The translations under genes were made by a program, and so were the position numbers. A stretch of DNA of 64,000 bases from Hippopus hippopus (Eukaryota; Mollusca; Bivalvia; Cardiida; Cardiidae): the NCBI GenBank assembly GCA_946811185.2, contig OX328106.1:44528311-44592310 (forward strand), read 5' to 3'. The notes beneath the pieces were generated by a model that ran no database searches, was not told where the DNA came from, and saw only the letters and a list, made by a program, of their open reading frames with translations. Positions 1 through 10,203 of the stretch are shown here, piece after piece; the first letter of the stretch is position 1, and the number at the start of each line of letters is the position of its first letter.

Positions 1-17
1 AATGTAAAAATGTGGTT

Positions 18-238
18 TACGTGTAAAAAAGTTTCTACCAACATCAGCCGCACAATCCGCGCTGGCAGACCTGGGTGGATAACTTTGAATACAATAAATT
101 TTCTGCATGTCAAACGACCATTCTACCTTATAGTTCATTCGGTTTTCAAACAAAAAGGATCTGCATTATGCAACGGTCTTCCTGGTACTATGCATTACGA
201 AGGTGTATAAGACCCCCTTTTCCTAGAACTCTGCTCAA
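18..238 (+). mobile_element. P1 MITE, degraded copy
   Basis: Follows P1 from the palindrome region (CATCAGCCGCAC, GCGCTGGCAGACC) through TTTTCTGCATGTCAAACGAC to an end like CAGAGCATGGCTCA (TAGAACTCTGCTCAA). The outer left TGAGCC end is missing. The palindrome is badly eroded, so this is an old copy. Confidence 0.6.
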
Positions 239-383
239 ATATTCTCAATATTAACAACTACATTAACACTCACATTAAAACAATAACTCTTAAAAAGATT
301 ACAAAAAAACGTTAGACCGTAACATAAGAACTTTAACTCTTATATCACGCTGCTAGAATTTAGATTCACGAGATTCAAGGCAT

Positions 384-557
384 TTTGCAGATGGTAAATT
401 TAATGTGGCCTCAATTGGCGAGAATTGTATGTGAAATGCAACACTATGGGAAAAGGAGGAAATTCTTTTCACCAGCATTTTCTCCTTTTTGCACGATGTT
501 TGCCAAAGCTCTCTTTTTCATGGAAGTTAAAACACCGGATTGTTTGGTACAGGGTAA
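384..557 (+). mobile_element. T4 MITE, left end missing
   Basis: Starts inside the left arm (GCAGATGGTAAATTTAATGTGG), passes the hairpin (GGGAAAAGGAGGAAATTC and CAGCATTTTCTCC) and reaches ACACCGGATTGTTTGGTACA near the right end. The hairpin arms have diverged. Confidence 0.65.
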
Positions 558-580
558 AAAAAGTAAACATAAGTAAATTT

Positions 581-1441
581 ATCATGATATCATAACACTA
601 TGCCCCTTTAATAAGACGTTATAAAATCGAAATAAATCCTCCCACAGCCTCGTATGGGGGCCTCCAGTTATTGCTTTTGCGCACTGGGAGACAACCTGCT
701 TATCAGCCCAGCCGATGACATACTGTAGTGGAAAAGGCATTGAATAACGATTAAGCCATTTCCGCATAAAGTCGAGTGTTTACGTCCCAAAAGCAGGCGT
801 TGAAGACAGAGAGTATTTGCATGTTTATATTATTTTGCTCCTTTTTCCTTGGTGATTTCTGTACAAATTGAGAGACTGTATATCCTTTCCTTCATGGTTT
901 TTGTTGCTTTATTTTTTCATTTAAAGTAAAGTTCAGTACGTGTAAAACTGGGGTAAGTGAAAGTGGGTTATACAATACTGCGTATATTATTCCTAAACAT
1001 CTTTTATTGCGAAGCAACGTAAGTACAAAAAAAAAAAAACACACACAAAAAAGAAAACAAGGAAATTAATTTTGTATAGACAGACCACCACTCCCCTCCA
1101 GGAAATTGGTACGAAAAATTGTGGTGAATAAAGAAAATCTTGACACGAGGCAATTTCTCTATCTGTCACGTTGTTTTTTAACTCCAGGGTTAGCGGTTAC
1201 ATGAAAATGAGTCGAAAGAATGGAAAGGCAGATCAGGGATCATCATTATATACACATCTATATACGATCCCTGGGCAGAGGGAGGGTGGGAGGTAAAAGT
1301 CTTTATGGGATTTCAACAAGGAAAGCTATATCTACAGAAGTCCTTTTTTTATCTTAACGCACTGAACGAGCTACGTAAATCAAATGATCTCCTCACCCTT
1401 ACGAAAGCAAGATAATTTATATCATCTTCCTTAAAGTTCTT
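581..1441. other. No gene or repeat family recognised
   Basis: AT-rich sequence with an adenine run near 1028. No long open frame, splice-bounded coding stretch or known repeat end was found on either strand. Confidence 0.4.
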
Positions 1442-1600
1442 GGTTCGTATTCAAAAACCGCACTTAAGGACTTATTCTAATTCTAATTTGAAAGTAACGC
1501 AACTTCTGATTGACTAAACCCTTTGGTTTAGCTAATCAGAAGTTGCGTTACCTTCTAAAATAAGACTGAGAATGAAATTAAAAACAAATTCGAGTCTTAT
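1442..1600. mobile_element. W palindromic element
   Basis: Inverted arms GTAACGCAACTTCTGATTG and TCAGAAGTTGCGTTAC surround the centre CTAAACCCTTTGGTTTAG. The left edge GGTTCGTATTC matches the ends of the copies at 11548 and 57440. There is no coding capacity. The right edge is uncertain. Confidence 0.65.
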
Positions 1601-1696
1601 GTCAAAATGTGTTATCCGTACATACATACAGTTCTTTGTTATCTTTGTTATGTGACTGCTATGTTATGTGTTTTGTGCTTGTTTACCGAACAATAT

Positions 1697-1699
1697 CTA

Positions 1700-1736
<37 letters not shown>

Positions 1737-1760
1737 ATCTATCTATCTATCTATCTATCT
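1697..1760. repeat. Microsatellite (CTGT)n-(CTAT)n
   Basis: About nine perfect CTGT units run directly into about six CTAT units. Compound tetranucleotide repeats of this type recur at 14605 and 39721. Confidence 0.95.
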
Positions 1761-1959
1761 ACACCACACACACGTTGATATATATGACATTCAATGATGG
1801 ACTCAATGACATTCAATGATGTCAATCTATTTGTATACACTCAGTGTAGGTGTAAAGATACAACTAGTACATGCTGACATCTGACGTTTCACAACTCAAA
1901 TTTCTGTTTTGCTCATCCCCCTGTTCTAGTACAGAAATCAAACCATTCAGAAAGTCCTT

Positions 1960-2117
1960 ATATGGGAGAGAGGGATTAAGAGGTAGAGAGCTTCGGCCTC
2001 TAACACTAAAGGTTCCGAGTTCGCATCCCGTGGGAGGTCAATCGTTGCAACTTCCCAGATCACGGCACGAGTACTGGTTAAAGTTTATAGGAAGCAATCG
2101 TGGAGAGCGATTAATAT
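1960..2117 (+). mobile_element. SINE-a, tRNA-derived
   Basis: A tRNA-like head with a B box (GAGTTCGCATCCC) is followed by a body (GGCACGAGTACTGGTTAAAG) shared with copies at 13161, 25135 and 27285. The A box is degraded. The copy ends where the T1 element at 2118 begins, so its 3' tail was lost or displaced. It is not a functional tRNA gene. Confidence 0.65.
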
Positions 2118-2330
2118 TTACCCCTTAGGCTGCTAACCGCGACACCCTGACCTTTTGCGGACAGTGTAGATCAAAATCAGACTGCACAGAACGTGCAGTC
2201 TGATCTTTGATCTACACAGTCCAATAAGGACGTATTTTCCGTAAAAAACTTATTTGAAATAACAAAATATTGGGTTTGTACCATCGGCTTAAAAGTTTCA
2301 TTTCATTTATTTAGCGGGATAAGGGTTAAG
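2118..2330 (+). mobile_element. T1 MITE, near full length
   Basis: Opens with CCCCTTAGGCTGCTAA and closes with AGCGGGATAAGGGTTAA. The central hairpin (2159-2222) pairs ATCAGACTGCAC with GTGCAGTCTGAT. The left TTAA is mutated to TTTA. No open frame belongs to the element. T1 ends fit piggyBac-type MITEs, an inference from TTAA plus C(C/T)CTT ends. Confidence 0.85.
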
Positions 2331-2379
2331 CAGTAAGAACTTGTTTCATAATCAGTCTAAAATAAATGAGTGTTAATAT

Positions 2380-2630
2380 GGAAAAAGCGGGTTCAATGCA
2401 TCTACGTGGTCGATTATAATCACCAAGCAAGTCATCATGTAATCATGGATCCATATCTAATCAATTTTGTCTAACAAAAAAATGAATCATGAGGTACAAT
2501 GCACTTTGATATGCAGAAAATTGAACATGAGCAAAAATTTTCGACTAGATCAGCCTGCGCGGCATGACCTGGGTCGATAATTTCTGCAGATGCATTAAAC
2601 CCTCTTTTCACAGAGCATGGCTCAAATTTG
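2380..2630 (-). mobile_element. P1 MITE, inverted
   Basis: The right side carries GATGCATTAAACCCTC and CACAGAGCATGGCTCA. The palindrome is reduced to GATCAGCCTGCGCGGCATG, so one arm is deleted. The left end (AAAAAGCGGGTTCAATGC) lacks the outermost bases. Confidence 0.75.
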
Positions 2631-2992
2631 TTGAAGCTTAAAGTCCACCATTAGTAGACTGCATCGAATCTGTAAACTTTATAGCTTTGCTACAATCCGA
2701 TATTGTGGGTATTTATCTGAATTCTGTAATGTATGAAAAAAATCTGAAAAGAACCGTCTTGGAAATGTTATAATTAGGTCTAGTGCCTATCAACTTGAAA
2801 AGAAGAAACATGTCTAATATTCGAATCGGAATTATTCTTGTTTGTTGTCTTATGTTTGAGATACAGTATCCTGAAAAATGCTCAACGCTTTCTTACATCT
2901 TGCCTATTTTTATTTTAGCTGCAGACTACTTTCTTAATCCGATAGCTTAACTGGTTAAATAGTCTTCTTTGGTGTTTTAGCAACAGACAGTA
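2631..2992. other. No gene or repeat family recognised
   Basis: AT-rich sequence between P1 and T4 copies. Stops are frequent in all frames and no repeat end is visible. Confidence 0.4.
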
Positions 2993-3223
2993 TTTTACTC
3001 TTCACCGAACAGTCTCTGAGTTTTAATAACCCCTGAAAGAAGGCTTTTGAAAACATTGTGGGAAAAGGAGAAAATGCTGGTAACCAGCATTTTCTCCTTT
3101 TCCCACAATTTTTTCTTTCCTATCAAAGACAAATACTGTCATAGAAGCCTCGAATGATTTTTCGTTTGCAAATGCTCTAAAGAACGGACAAGTTTAAAAG
3201 TTTGTCGTCGGGGGAAGAGTTTA
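2993..3223 (-). mobile_element. T4 MITE, near full length
   Basis: The hairpin is intact and almost loopless: GAAAATGCTGGTAACC faces CAGCATTTTCTCC around 3056-3120. It is followed by the CTCTAAAGAACGGACAAG arm and a worn end at GTCGTCGGGGGAAGAGTTTA. The left end is a worn form of TTAACCCTTTACCAAAC. Confidence 0.8.
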
Positions 3224-3410
3224 TCATTTTCTATCGGCGTTTTAACTGTGTGATGATGTAACAAGTCAGATCTTATACGGAAACTTCTTAAGGCCATCTT
3301 GTCTTAAAGAATTCAGCTGGTGAAATACGTAGGGCGAAACTCCCAAAGAATCAGCTCTAGTAAAGATAACGCGAAGCGACATTTAAGACAGCTCGATGGG
3401 TTATGGCGAT

Positions 3411-3595
3411 ATTCAGCCTTTACCGACAACAAAATCAGTGTGATTCAAAAACTGAAATTTATCTTGTCAGGGTGGAAAACATTGTTGGAAAATGAGAAAA
3501 TGATTGTCACCAGCATTTTGCTCCTTTTTCTACAATGTTTTCAAAAGCCTTCTTCTTCAGTGTCGTTTAAATGCGGGGTTGAGTAGTAAAATTAA
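3411..3595 (+). mobile_element. T4 MITE
   Basis: Begins near CCTTTACCGACAACAAAATC and holds a diverged hairpin (GGAAAATGAGAAAATGATTG, CAGCATTTTGCTCC). The end at ATTAAAC abuts another T4 fragment in the opposite orientation. Confidence 0.65.
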
Positions 3596-3765
3596 ACCAC
3601 CCTGAGGAGAGGCGACTTTTGAAAACATTGTAAGAATATAAGAAAACTTTGGAAAGTACATAGTATTTCTTTTTTTTTCCCAAAATTGTCTACTATTTCA
3701 GAAACAAAATCCACAATTTTTGTCACATTCAATTTAAAGTCTGCAGTTACTATTGTTACGGGAGA
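3592..3765 (-). mobile_element. T4 MITE, degraded
   Basis: Shows CCCTGAGGAGAGGCGACTTT, then AAAACATTGTAAG and the right-arm relics CACAATTTTTGTCAC and AAAGTCTGCAG. The hairpin centre has lost its symmetry. With the preceding copy it forms a head-to-head pair. Confidence 0.5.
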
Positions 3766-3822
3766 CCACTCCTTCATGCATGGCTTCGTCCCGATTTAAA
3801 TACAATACCTGACAACTGCGTT

Positions 3823-3935
3823 GGGGAGATATCTCTTTAGCTCAGTGGTTATGGTATTGGTCTTTTAAACCTCGAAAAACGAGGATATTTGCCCGTCATG
3901 GGTTCGCATCCCGCCAGAGGCGGTTTGTTTTTCAG
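3823..3935 (+). mobile_element. tRNA-headed SINE fragment
   Basis: Contains an A box (TTTAGCTCAGTGGTTATGG) and B box (GGGTTCGCATCCC) spaced wider than in a normal tRNA, by a hairpin-like insert near 3870-3885. The extra spacing and lack of a matching acceptor stem argue for a SINE head. The 3' body, up to about 4035, is not assigned to a family. Confidence 0.5.
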
Positions 3936-4040
3936 CTATGCATTTGTTGCGGACTTTCATGTTCGTAAGACTATACATGCGGACAAATCTAGATTTGAAC
4001 TTTGTCTTTGGTAAAAAAAACCATACCTCAATCTCGCGCT

Positions 4041-4243
4041 ATAAACCTCAGGCTACTAAGCGCGACTCAAAGACCTTTCACAGACAGTATAGATCAAGAT
4101 CAGACTGCACAGAACGTGCAGTCGGATCTTTGATCTACACTATCCGATAGGGAGGTATTCTCCAAAAAATATCTTTAGGAACATTTGGGTTTTTACTATC
4201 GGCTTGAAAGTTTCATTGAATTTATTTAGTAGGTTTATGATTA
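4041..4243 (+). mobile_element. T1 MITE
   Basis: CTCAGGCTACTAAGCGCG at the left, hairpin at about 4081-4146, then CTATCGGCTTGAAAGTTTC and TTATTTAGTAGGTTTATG. Both terminal TTAA-CCCTT motifs are eroded. Confidence 0.75.
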
Positions 4244-4381
4244 ATGTCATGTCGTGATTTCTTATCGTATCACAATAATCTACACAAGTTCATTCGCCGG
4301 TTGATACTGCAAAGTTATGATGGTCCTAACGGTACTCCGTAGTTTTGTATCCTTATTGATAAAACATATAAAAGAATCATT

Positions 4382-4460
4382 TCGTCGGTTTACTTCCAAA
4401 ACCTCGTAACTACAGCTTGTTACAAGCTGTAGTTACAAGGTTTTGGAAGTAAACCGACGA
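4382..4460. repeat. 79-bp near-perfect inverted repeat
   Basis: Arms of about 37 bases (TCGTCGGTTTACTTCCAAAA and its complement) meet at ACAGCTTGTTACAAGCTGT. The only differences are around the AACCTCG/AAGG position. It resembles no other family here and could be the core of a fold-back MITE or an snap-back duplication. Confidence 0.85.
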
Positions 4461-4859
4461 TTTGCTGGTGGAAATCCATGGCTCCAAAAAAAAAAAAGGC
4501 AGCATATGTCTGTTCTTTAATCTCTTTCCTGCTGAACTAAATTATTGCTTGTATACAACGAAGTCTTCTGAAAGGTTTCAAATGGAAAGGTAAAACTTTG
4601 TACTATCTGATCTAAGACTTCCGTTTTTTTTTTGTTTCTGTATGTCCGTCCTTTATTTTGTCTGTTTGTCTTCCCTTTTTTGTAGCTTGAAATTTAACTT
4701 CACGTCAAAGCAGTACCTTTTTTTATCACAAATTCATGACACTTTGAACATAAATTCTATGTTTGAAATTAAGAGAGGCCTAAAGAACACTTCTTGAAGC
4801 AAATAGACAGAGGGAAACCGGGGCGAATACGTGCTGAGATAGATGCACACAAGAGACAG

Positions 4860-4863
<4 letters not shown>
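4461..4863. other. No gene; T-rich sequence
   Basis: Contains poly-A and poly-T runs (about 4485-4497 and 4623-4635) and no recognisable repeat or exon. Confidence 0.4.

Positions 4864-4901
<38 letters not shown>
4864..4901. repeat. Microsatellite (GA)n
   Basis: About 19 uninterrupted GA units followed by a purine-rich skirt to 4936. Confidence 0.95.
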
Positions 4902-4907
<6 letters not shown>

Positions 4908-5044
4908 GGGTGAGGCATGACAGGGAGGGGGAAGGGGTAAAGAGATACAGAGTGTGAGAACTGGCATGATTAAAGCAATAGAAACACGGATTACAAACTG
5001 AAAACCTTTGAATTGCCTACAACAATTCTGGATCCTTTAATTAA

Positions 5045-5115
5045 CTGTATTGACAAGGATCAGGCTGCAAAGAAATGAAGCCTGATCTTATATCTCGACA
5101 ATCAGATGTATTTTT
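5045..5115. mobile_element. T-family hairpin remnant
   Basis: ACAAGGATCAGGCTGCAAAG faces GAAGCCTGATCTTATATC, a decayed T1-like hairpin. Flanking arms are not recognisable. The core reads AGGCTGC, intermediate between T1 and P1 cores. Confidence 0.5.
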
Positions 5116-5207
5116 GTAAGATATACTGACAATTACAGCTTTCATATTGCAATATTTGGATTTTATAAATTGACAAAAAGTGCATTCATTTTCTTCCAGC
5201 ACTCGAA

Positions 5208-5336
5208 AGTTTACATTGTCCGATAAGGAGATTTTTTTTTTGTCAAAAAAAAAAAGTTTAAAGTAGCAACATTCGGATTTCTACCATTAGCTTGTAAGTT
5301 TCATTTACCTTATTTAGCAGGTTAAGTGTTAGCATA
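5208..5336 (+). mobile_element. T1 right half
   Basis: ACATTGTCCGATAAGGAG, then AGTAGCAACATTCGG and CATTAGCTTGTAAGTTTC, ending TTATTTAGCAGGTTAAG. It starts exactly at the outer edge of the right hairpin arm, so the left half including the hairpin is gone. Confidence 0.7.
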
Positions 5337-5507
5337 AATAAAGGATTTATGCTCATGCGCAGTCACGTACAAATCACAACATCAAAGGATACAAAGACAT
5401 ACAAATGAAAACAAATTCGACGACTGAAGACTTTCCCTAAAGTTTATTTAATATTAATAGATCAATGTAAAAGCTATGAGAAACATACTGCTCAAAGAAC
5501 TTGTTTA

Positions 5508-5630
5508 AATGGTGTTCACGCCGTTTTCAACAATGTTTCAGCAATATCAAGGCGAAAGGTTACTGATTCTTGTCTCTGTTTTGGGTTTAACCACTGCTAG
5601 GCTGTTGCTGTATACCCAGTGTTGCTATGC
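5508..5630 (-). mobile_element. SINE-c fragment
   Basis: ATGGTGTTCACGCCGTTTTC and CAGCAATATCAAGGCGA match the 3' part of SINE-c at 8764 and 35179. No tRNA head remains. Confidence 0.5.
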
Positions 5631-5755
5631 CAAAGTGTACATATACGTGACCAAATCCGCTGGCGGGAATGAAACTGTGGTAAGGGATGTTTTGTATTTA
5701 CGGAAAATGTGAATTTAACTTATTTGGAGAAAAAAGAGCTAAATGAAATTATAAA

Positions 5756-5835
5756 AGCCGAGAGTGTAGATCAAGATCAAACCACATGAACATGCGCGTA
5801 CAACCAGTCTGATCTTAGTCCACACTCACCACAAA
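5756..5835. mobile_element. T-family hairpin remnant
   Basis: GAGTGTAGATCAAGATCA faces CAGTCTGATCTTAGTCCAC with a loop enlarged by inserted bases. No terminal TTAA end is visible. Confidence 0.45.
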
Positions 5836-6012
5836 TTACATCGACAGTCGCATAAGGCAGAATTAGGGTTGATGAAACTCATCGCTATCTAATTTGGTAC
5901 CTATAAGACGTGTAAATGACAAGCTGTCAATCACATGTAAATTTCCATCTCCTAATAAGTTTTGGATAGGCTCAGTTTCAGCCAAGTATCTACGGGAATC
6001 ATCTCTGTCCCT

Positions 6013-6225
6013 TTAACCCTTTCAATGCCAATGTCACCTTGGATAACTTATGCGGACGACGTAGATCAAGATCAGACTGTACAAAATATGCAGTCTGATC
6101 TTCGATCTACACCGTCCGCTATCTGATGCTAATCTTCAACGAAAAAAAGGTTCAATTGAAATGAAAAAGACATATTCACATCTTGAGAAAAGTAGGCTTC
6201 ATTTAGTTGGCAGTGAAAGAGTTAA
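6013..6225 (+). mobile_element. T2 MITE, full length
   Basis: A 213-bp element from TTAACCCTTTCAATGCCAA to TTGGCAGTGAAAGAGTTAA. Both TTAA copies and about 18 bp of imperfect terminal inverted repeat are intact. The central hairpin has CGGACGACGTAGATC arms and a T1-type core. It is the clearest T2 reference copy here. The base opposite the hairpin bulge is C. Confidence 0.85.
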
Positions 6226-6249
6226 TCCTATCAGAGCAAGACTGAAATG

Positions 6250-6310
6250 TAGGAAATGGTAGAGGGTGTAGACCAAGATCAGAACGTGTTACATACATCT
6301 ACACCGCCAG
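6250..6310. mobile_element. T-family hairpin remnant
   Basis: GGTGTAGACCAAGATCAGAA with a short opposite arm (CATCTACACCG). The middle of the hairpin is deleted. Confidence 0.4.
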
Positions 6311-7062
6311 ATATCCTTTTCTTCTGTTTGACAAAAAATTGCCATGTGACTATATTTGATGGCACCGTATTTAAGCCCCTCTCCGCCCCTCCGAACAGAA
6401 AGTTTAATTTATCTGTTTGCTGCACGTTTACAGTGTCTTGCTAAGGGACACTCCTTCGTAACGTCAGGAAACAAAACGTCTCTGATATCAGAGTAGCAAG
6501 GTAACAAGGCTGCATGGGTCAGTGCAGATGCGAGACCGTGCTGAACGGTCTACGTAATTTGATTTTGATTCGTACCGCATGTAACGTATAATCGCCTTAA
6601 ATTTTCTTCACCACCCTAGGGGCCTTCTGCGGGGTTCAGTGTTAAAGTGTAGGACTCGTAACCTGGATGTCTTGGAAGCCTTGAGTTTTTTTTTCTTCTT
6701 TTCGTGGTGTTGCCTTTGAGCACCCCATAGCAGCCTAGCCTAATACTGATGAAATCCAGGTCGTACATGAATAAATGAGCTGTCTACGCGATTAGACTGA
6801 AATTATACTGAAACCGGCATAAAACACCATTCAGTCCATTCAAACCTGACCTTCCATAAAAGTTTACGAGCAACAAATTAGAAGAAGACCGGAGTTAGGG
6901 AAGGCAAAGCCGGTTTGTGATGCTCCATATCATTTCTTTGGCCCTTACACTGCTTAAAAGAATTGGAATATGTAAAATTCCGGCCGAAGATAAAAGCCAA
7001 AATTTTGCGATGTAATAGAACGTTTTTGTTCTTTTTCTGCATGAAAAATTCTTAAATTCTCG
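6311..7062. other. Mostly unassigned; weak SINE-like stretch 6615-6790
   Basis: Around 6635-6690 a tRNA-like stretch (GGTTCAGTGTTAAAG) is followed by TGATGAAATCCAGGTCGTAC. Similar GTGAAATCCAGGTAAAAA occurs near 50738, suggesting a second low-copy SINE. Nothing else was recognised, and no exon. Confidence 0.3.
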
Positions 7063-7172
7063 GACAGCGTAGATCTAAGATCAGACTGCACAATTTGTGC
7101 AGTCTGATCTTGGATCTACACTGTCCGCAATAGCGCTTTTCTTCACGCTTAGCAGACTAAGTGTTAATATTT
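7063..7172 (-). mobile_element. T1-related fragment
   Basis: A complete hairpin (GGACAGCGTAGATCTAAG to CTACACTGTCCG) is followed by CTTAGCAGACTAAGTGTTAA, a T1 end. The left arm with the A-rich part is missing. Both hairpin arms carry the extra base here, so the usual bulge is absent. Confidence 0.7.
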
Positions 7173-7950
7173 CCCTAACCCCGACCCAGGCTATTGACTT
7201 TGTCTTCAAAAGGAGACGTTTTATAAATCGTTAGTACGTGACTTCTCAATGGAAGTCAGGTCTTAGTAAAAAATCTACAGATGTTACGGAGGGGAAGGGG
7301 GCGAAAATATCATTTATGGTGAGCTGACAAACCGATACGTTGAATGAATTTCTCCTGTACTACTCAATTAGATCTATATTTTTTCACGTGACAAAGTAGA
7401 AAAAAATTGGAAAAATCAATTTGGAAAGAGGAAAAATTATTTCCTTCTTTTAAAATGTTTTGTTTTTTCCCCAAAGTGTCGTTTCAAAACACCGGATTGT
7501 TTGGTAAAAGATAAATGTATTCCTGTTTTGTGGTTGCTTGCCGTTACTTTGACGTGGCTAAATCTTGTAGGTTTCGTAAAAATCATCCGTAAAATGAATC
7601 TCTCCTCTTCTACTTATCATTTATTGTGGTTGGTTACCGTTAATTTGGCGGAAGATGGTTTAGCCAATTAGATCTGGTTCAGCTAATTAGATATAACATT
7701 TCATTTAAATTTTAGCATTGGACTAGAATGCAAATTTAAATATCGAATTGGGTTTGTTGACAAATTCTTAAGAACTATCTAAATTTCAAAATAACACATT
7801 CTTCGATTAGCCTAAACAGATGTTTTAAACAATCTGATTACGTACAAAGTTTAGAATAAAACTATAAAAGCAAGCAAGGGTGGATAGTTAATACGGACCT
7901 GAGACAGTCTCATACCTGGGACCTCTTCTCTGTCGTGGAGTGCTCGATAC
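7173..7950. other. Unassigned, with T4 and W relics
   Basis: At 7395-7515 a worn T4 relic ends ACACCGGATTGTTTGGTAAA. At 7650-7695 there are two TTTAGCCAATTAGATC/CAGCTAATTAGAT words like the W core. No exon or gene is seen. Confidence 0.4.
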
Positions 7951-8155
7951 TAACACTTAGGCTGCTAAGCGCGACTCAGTGACCTTTTGCGGACGATGTA
8001 CATCAAGATCAGACTGCACAGAACGTGCATTCTGATCTTGGATCTACACTGTCCAATCGGGATATAGATTTATCTAAAAAAAATAACTTTGAAATGCCAA
8101 TATCTGGGTTTTTACTATCAGTTTGAAAAAATCATTCTACTTTTTAGCAGCTTAA
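7951..8155 (+). mobile_element. T1 MITE, full length
   Basis: Opens TAACACTTAGGCTGCTAAGC and closes TTTTTAGCAGCTTAA. Its right-end TTAA (8152-8155) is also the left TTAA of the next element. The left hairpin arm reads GATGTACATC instead of the usual CAGTGTAGATC. Confidence 0.8.
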
Positions 8156-8361
8156 CTTTTTCCTTACTGTGGACGACATATGATCCATTTGTGGACAGTG
8201 TAGATCAAGATAAGATCAGAACGTGTAGTCTGATCTCTGACATACACTCTCCACTCTTCTATTCTACAATATGACCAAACTGTCTCTTCATCTTTCTGTG
8301 GAACTATACTTACTGCCATTGAAAACCTATAGTTTATTCAATTCGGTAGTGAAAGAGTTAA
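8152..8361 (+). mobile_element. T2 MITE abutting T1
   Basis: Starts TTAACTTTTTCCTTACTG and ends TTCGGTAGTGAAAGAGTTAA, so T2 ends are recognisable. The hairpin (GTGGACAGTGTAGATC) has an indel in its centre. It shares a single TTAA with the upstream T1. Confidence 0.75.
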
Positions 8362-8763
8362 GGGTTAACACTTACAGCTGCTCTCTACGAATATAGAGCA
8401 CTGTTGCTCTTATGTCATTGTTTCATCTTACTGATCAAGACAGCAACAAGCATGATGACTTCATGGTCACTATGATGACATAAACAACACTGACGGATGA
8501 AAGGCATTTTTTGACTTCTGTTAGAATTCCACGTGTCATGAGAACAAACACAAAGCGATGTCATGGTAACACGTGAGGCTTGTACACTCAAATGACTAGA
8601 ATAACCGAAATAGCGATGGAATAGCGACCATTCTGTTCTTGTTCAAAAATACGTCTGATATAGTAACAGAATCTTTTACCTCGTGTTTCTTACATCTATA
8701 CTGTCATGCTTTTCAGCACAGCTGCCAAAATCAGGAGCCTCTGCCAACGGCATAGACCAAGGT
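8362..8763. other. No gene or repeat family recognised
   Basis: No repeat ends, hairpin or coding stretch were seen apart from a second TTAA just after the T2 end. Confidence 0.4.
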
Positions 8764-9001
8764 TGGTTGATTGATTGATTGATTGATTGAATGGTGTTTT
8801 AAGCCACTTTCAACATTATTTCAGTTACATCAAGGCGACAACTCACATATTCATTTAACTCCTAGGCTCCACCAGTACCAGGCTAGGGCTCTGAAGTGTC
8901 TTGCCCAAGAACACTTCCACGAAAAGACCATTGGGTTCTATGAGGCTCGAACCCGGGTCTTCATGTCACAAGTCCTTTACTTTATCACTGAGCCCTGCAG
9001 G
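8764..9001 (-). mobile_element. SINE-c, nearly complete
   Basis: Read on the minus strand: a tRNA-like head with A box (TCAGTGATAAAG) and B box (GGGTTCGAGCC), a body with GGCAAGACACTTCAGAG, and a (TCAA)n tail seen on plus as six TTGA/TGAT units at 8764-8790. Head-to-tail order supports a retroposed copy. Confidence 0.7.
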
Positions 9002-9011
9002 ACTCCTGCGA

Positions 9012-9072
9012 AGCCCAAGGTAACGTTGCACAAAACGTGCAGTATGATCTTGGATCTATACCATCCGTTTTT
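9012..9072 (+). mobile_element. T3 hairpin right half
   Basis: GTTGCACAAAACGTGCAGTA, then GATCTTGGATCTATACCATC. CTATACCATCC marks the T3 rather than the T1 version of the arm. The left half is missing; the sequence beyond is a thymine run. Confidence 0.5.
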
Positions 9073-9282
9073 TTTTTTTCTTCTAAATTTAAAATTAAAC
9101 GAACATTTTAAGTCCGCAGCAGCAAAAACCAAAATGTTGCTATTTCAAATTTGTTTGTCACAAAATGCGTGACTGTTGATTCAAAATCAGACTTCAAGTT
9201 GAATTGTCTCCTTTTGCCACGACGTTTTTCAAAGCCTTTGGGGGTTTAAAAAGAAAGATTCGTATATTAGAAGTTGAACCAT

Positions 9283-9499
9283 TTAACCCTAAGGCTACTA
9301 AGTGCTACTCAAGGATCTTTTGCAGACAGTGTATATCAAGATCAGACTGCACAGATCGTTCAGTCTGATCTTGGATCTACACTGTCCGATAACGTGATAT
9401 TTTCCTCCAACAAAAACTTTGAAATAGCAATATTTGAACTGTAATTAATTAACTATCGATTGGAAAGTTTCATTCTCGTAATTCATTTAACAGGTTAAG
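9283..9499 (+). mobile_element. T1 MITE, full length
   Basis: TTAACCCTAAGGCTACTAAG to ATTTAACAGGTTAA, with a hairpin at about 9325-9389. The right arm contains a small insertion (GTAATTAATTAA) near 9432. A short T4 right-end relic (TTGCCACGACGTTTTTCAAA) lies just upstream at 9216. Confidence 0.8.
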
Positions 9500-9908
9500 A
9501 TATATGCAGTTACCATTCTAAAGGATATTTAAGAATAAATGCATGATTGCTGGAACAACCGATATTTCACTTTTCTATAAAACGAAAGAAATAGCCTGTG
9601 GATAAAGGGCGTCCTTTTTCTGTAGTGATTAGAAGATGTCAAAGATCTAATCCGATGGCTGGATCTTTTTTTTTATTTATATGCGAGGAAAAGCGTACCG
9701 ACAAGCCCGCGTGTGAGATTCGTTCCCCTAGATTTGCGTAAAATAACACGAGTTACAGAAAGAGCTGCCAAAAAGATTAATGATATTTGGCAATGAAGAC
9801 GTATAAATATGAAATGTATATTTTTATCCTTTCACCCTTCCTGCTCACCCATCGCTCTCCCCTTTCCGGGCCCAGCCCCTGTAACAAAGAAATAATGCTA
9901 AATAATTG

Positions 9909-10203
9909 AACCATGCTCTGGCAAAGGGTGTTTTAGGCATTTCTATGATGCATTATAGAAATGATATAGAAATAAATAATAATATAGAAATACTATGCAA
10001 ATCATGAATCAATCATGGATCCGCAAAATCCAATTAGTCTGAGAAAAGACTAGACCTGAAGGTAAACTGGTCCTTTGACTTGCAAAAAATTGACCAATAG
10101 CTAAAATTTTCGGCCCGTGTCAGCCTGCGCAGACTGCACAGGCTGACCTGTGTCGATACTTACTGCAGATACATTAACCTCCTTTTCACAGAGCATGGCT
10201 CAG
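9909..10203 (-). mobile_element. P1 MITE, inverted, expanded
   Basis: TGAACCATGCTCTGGCAAAG at the left and CACAGAGCATGGCTCA at the right. The palindrome reads GTCAGCCTGCGC, AGACTGCACAGGCTGAC, a hybrid of the P1 and T1 core letters. Local duplications of ATAGAAAT near 9950-9990 make it longer than 260 bp. Confidence 0.75.

Noticed and set aside
3823..3925. tRNA gene with anticodon-like TTT
   Set aside because: The A-B spacing is too long and the stems do not close.
5509..5712. 67-codon plus frame
   Set aside because: Its first half is an inverted SINE-c fragment.
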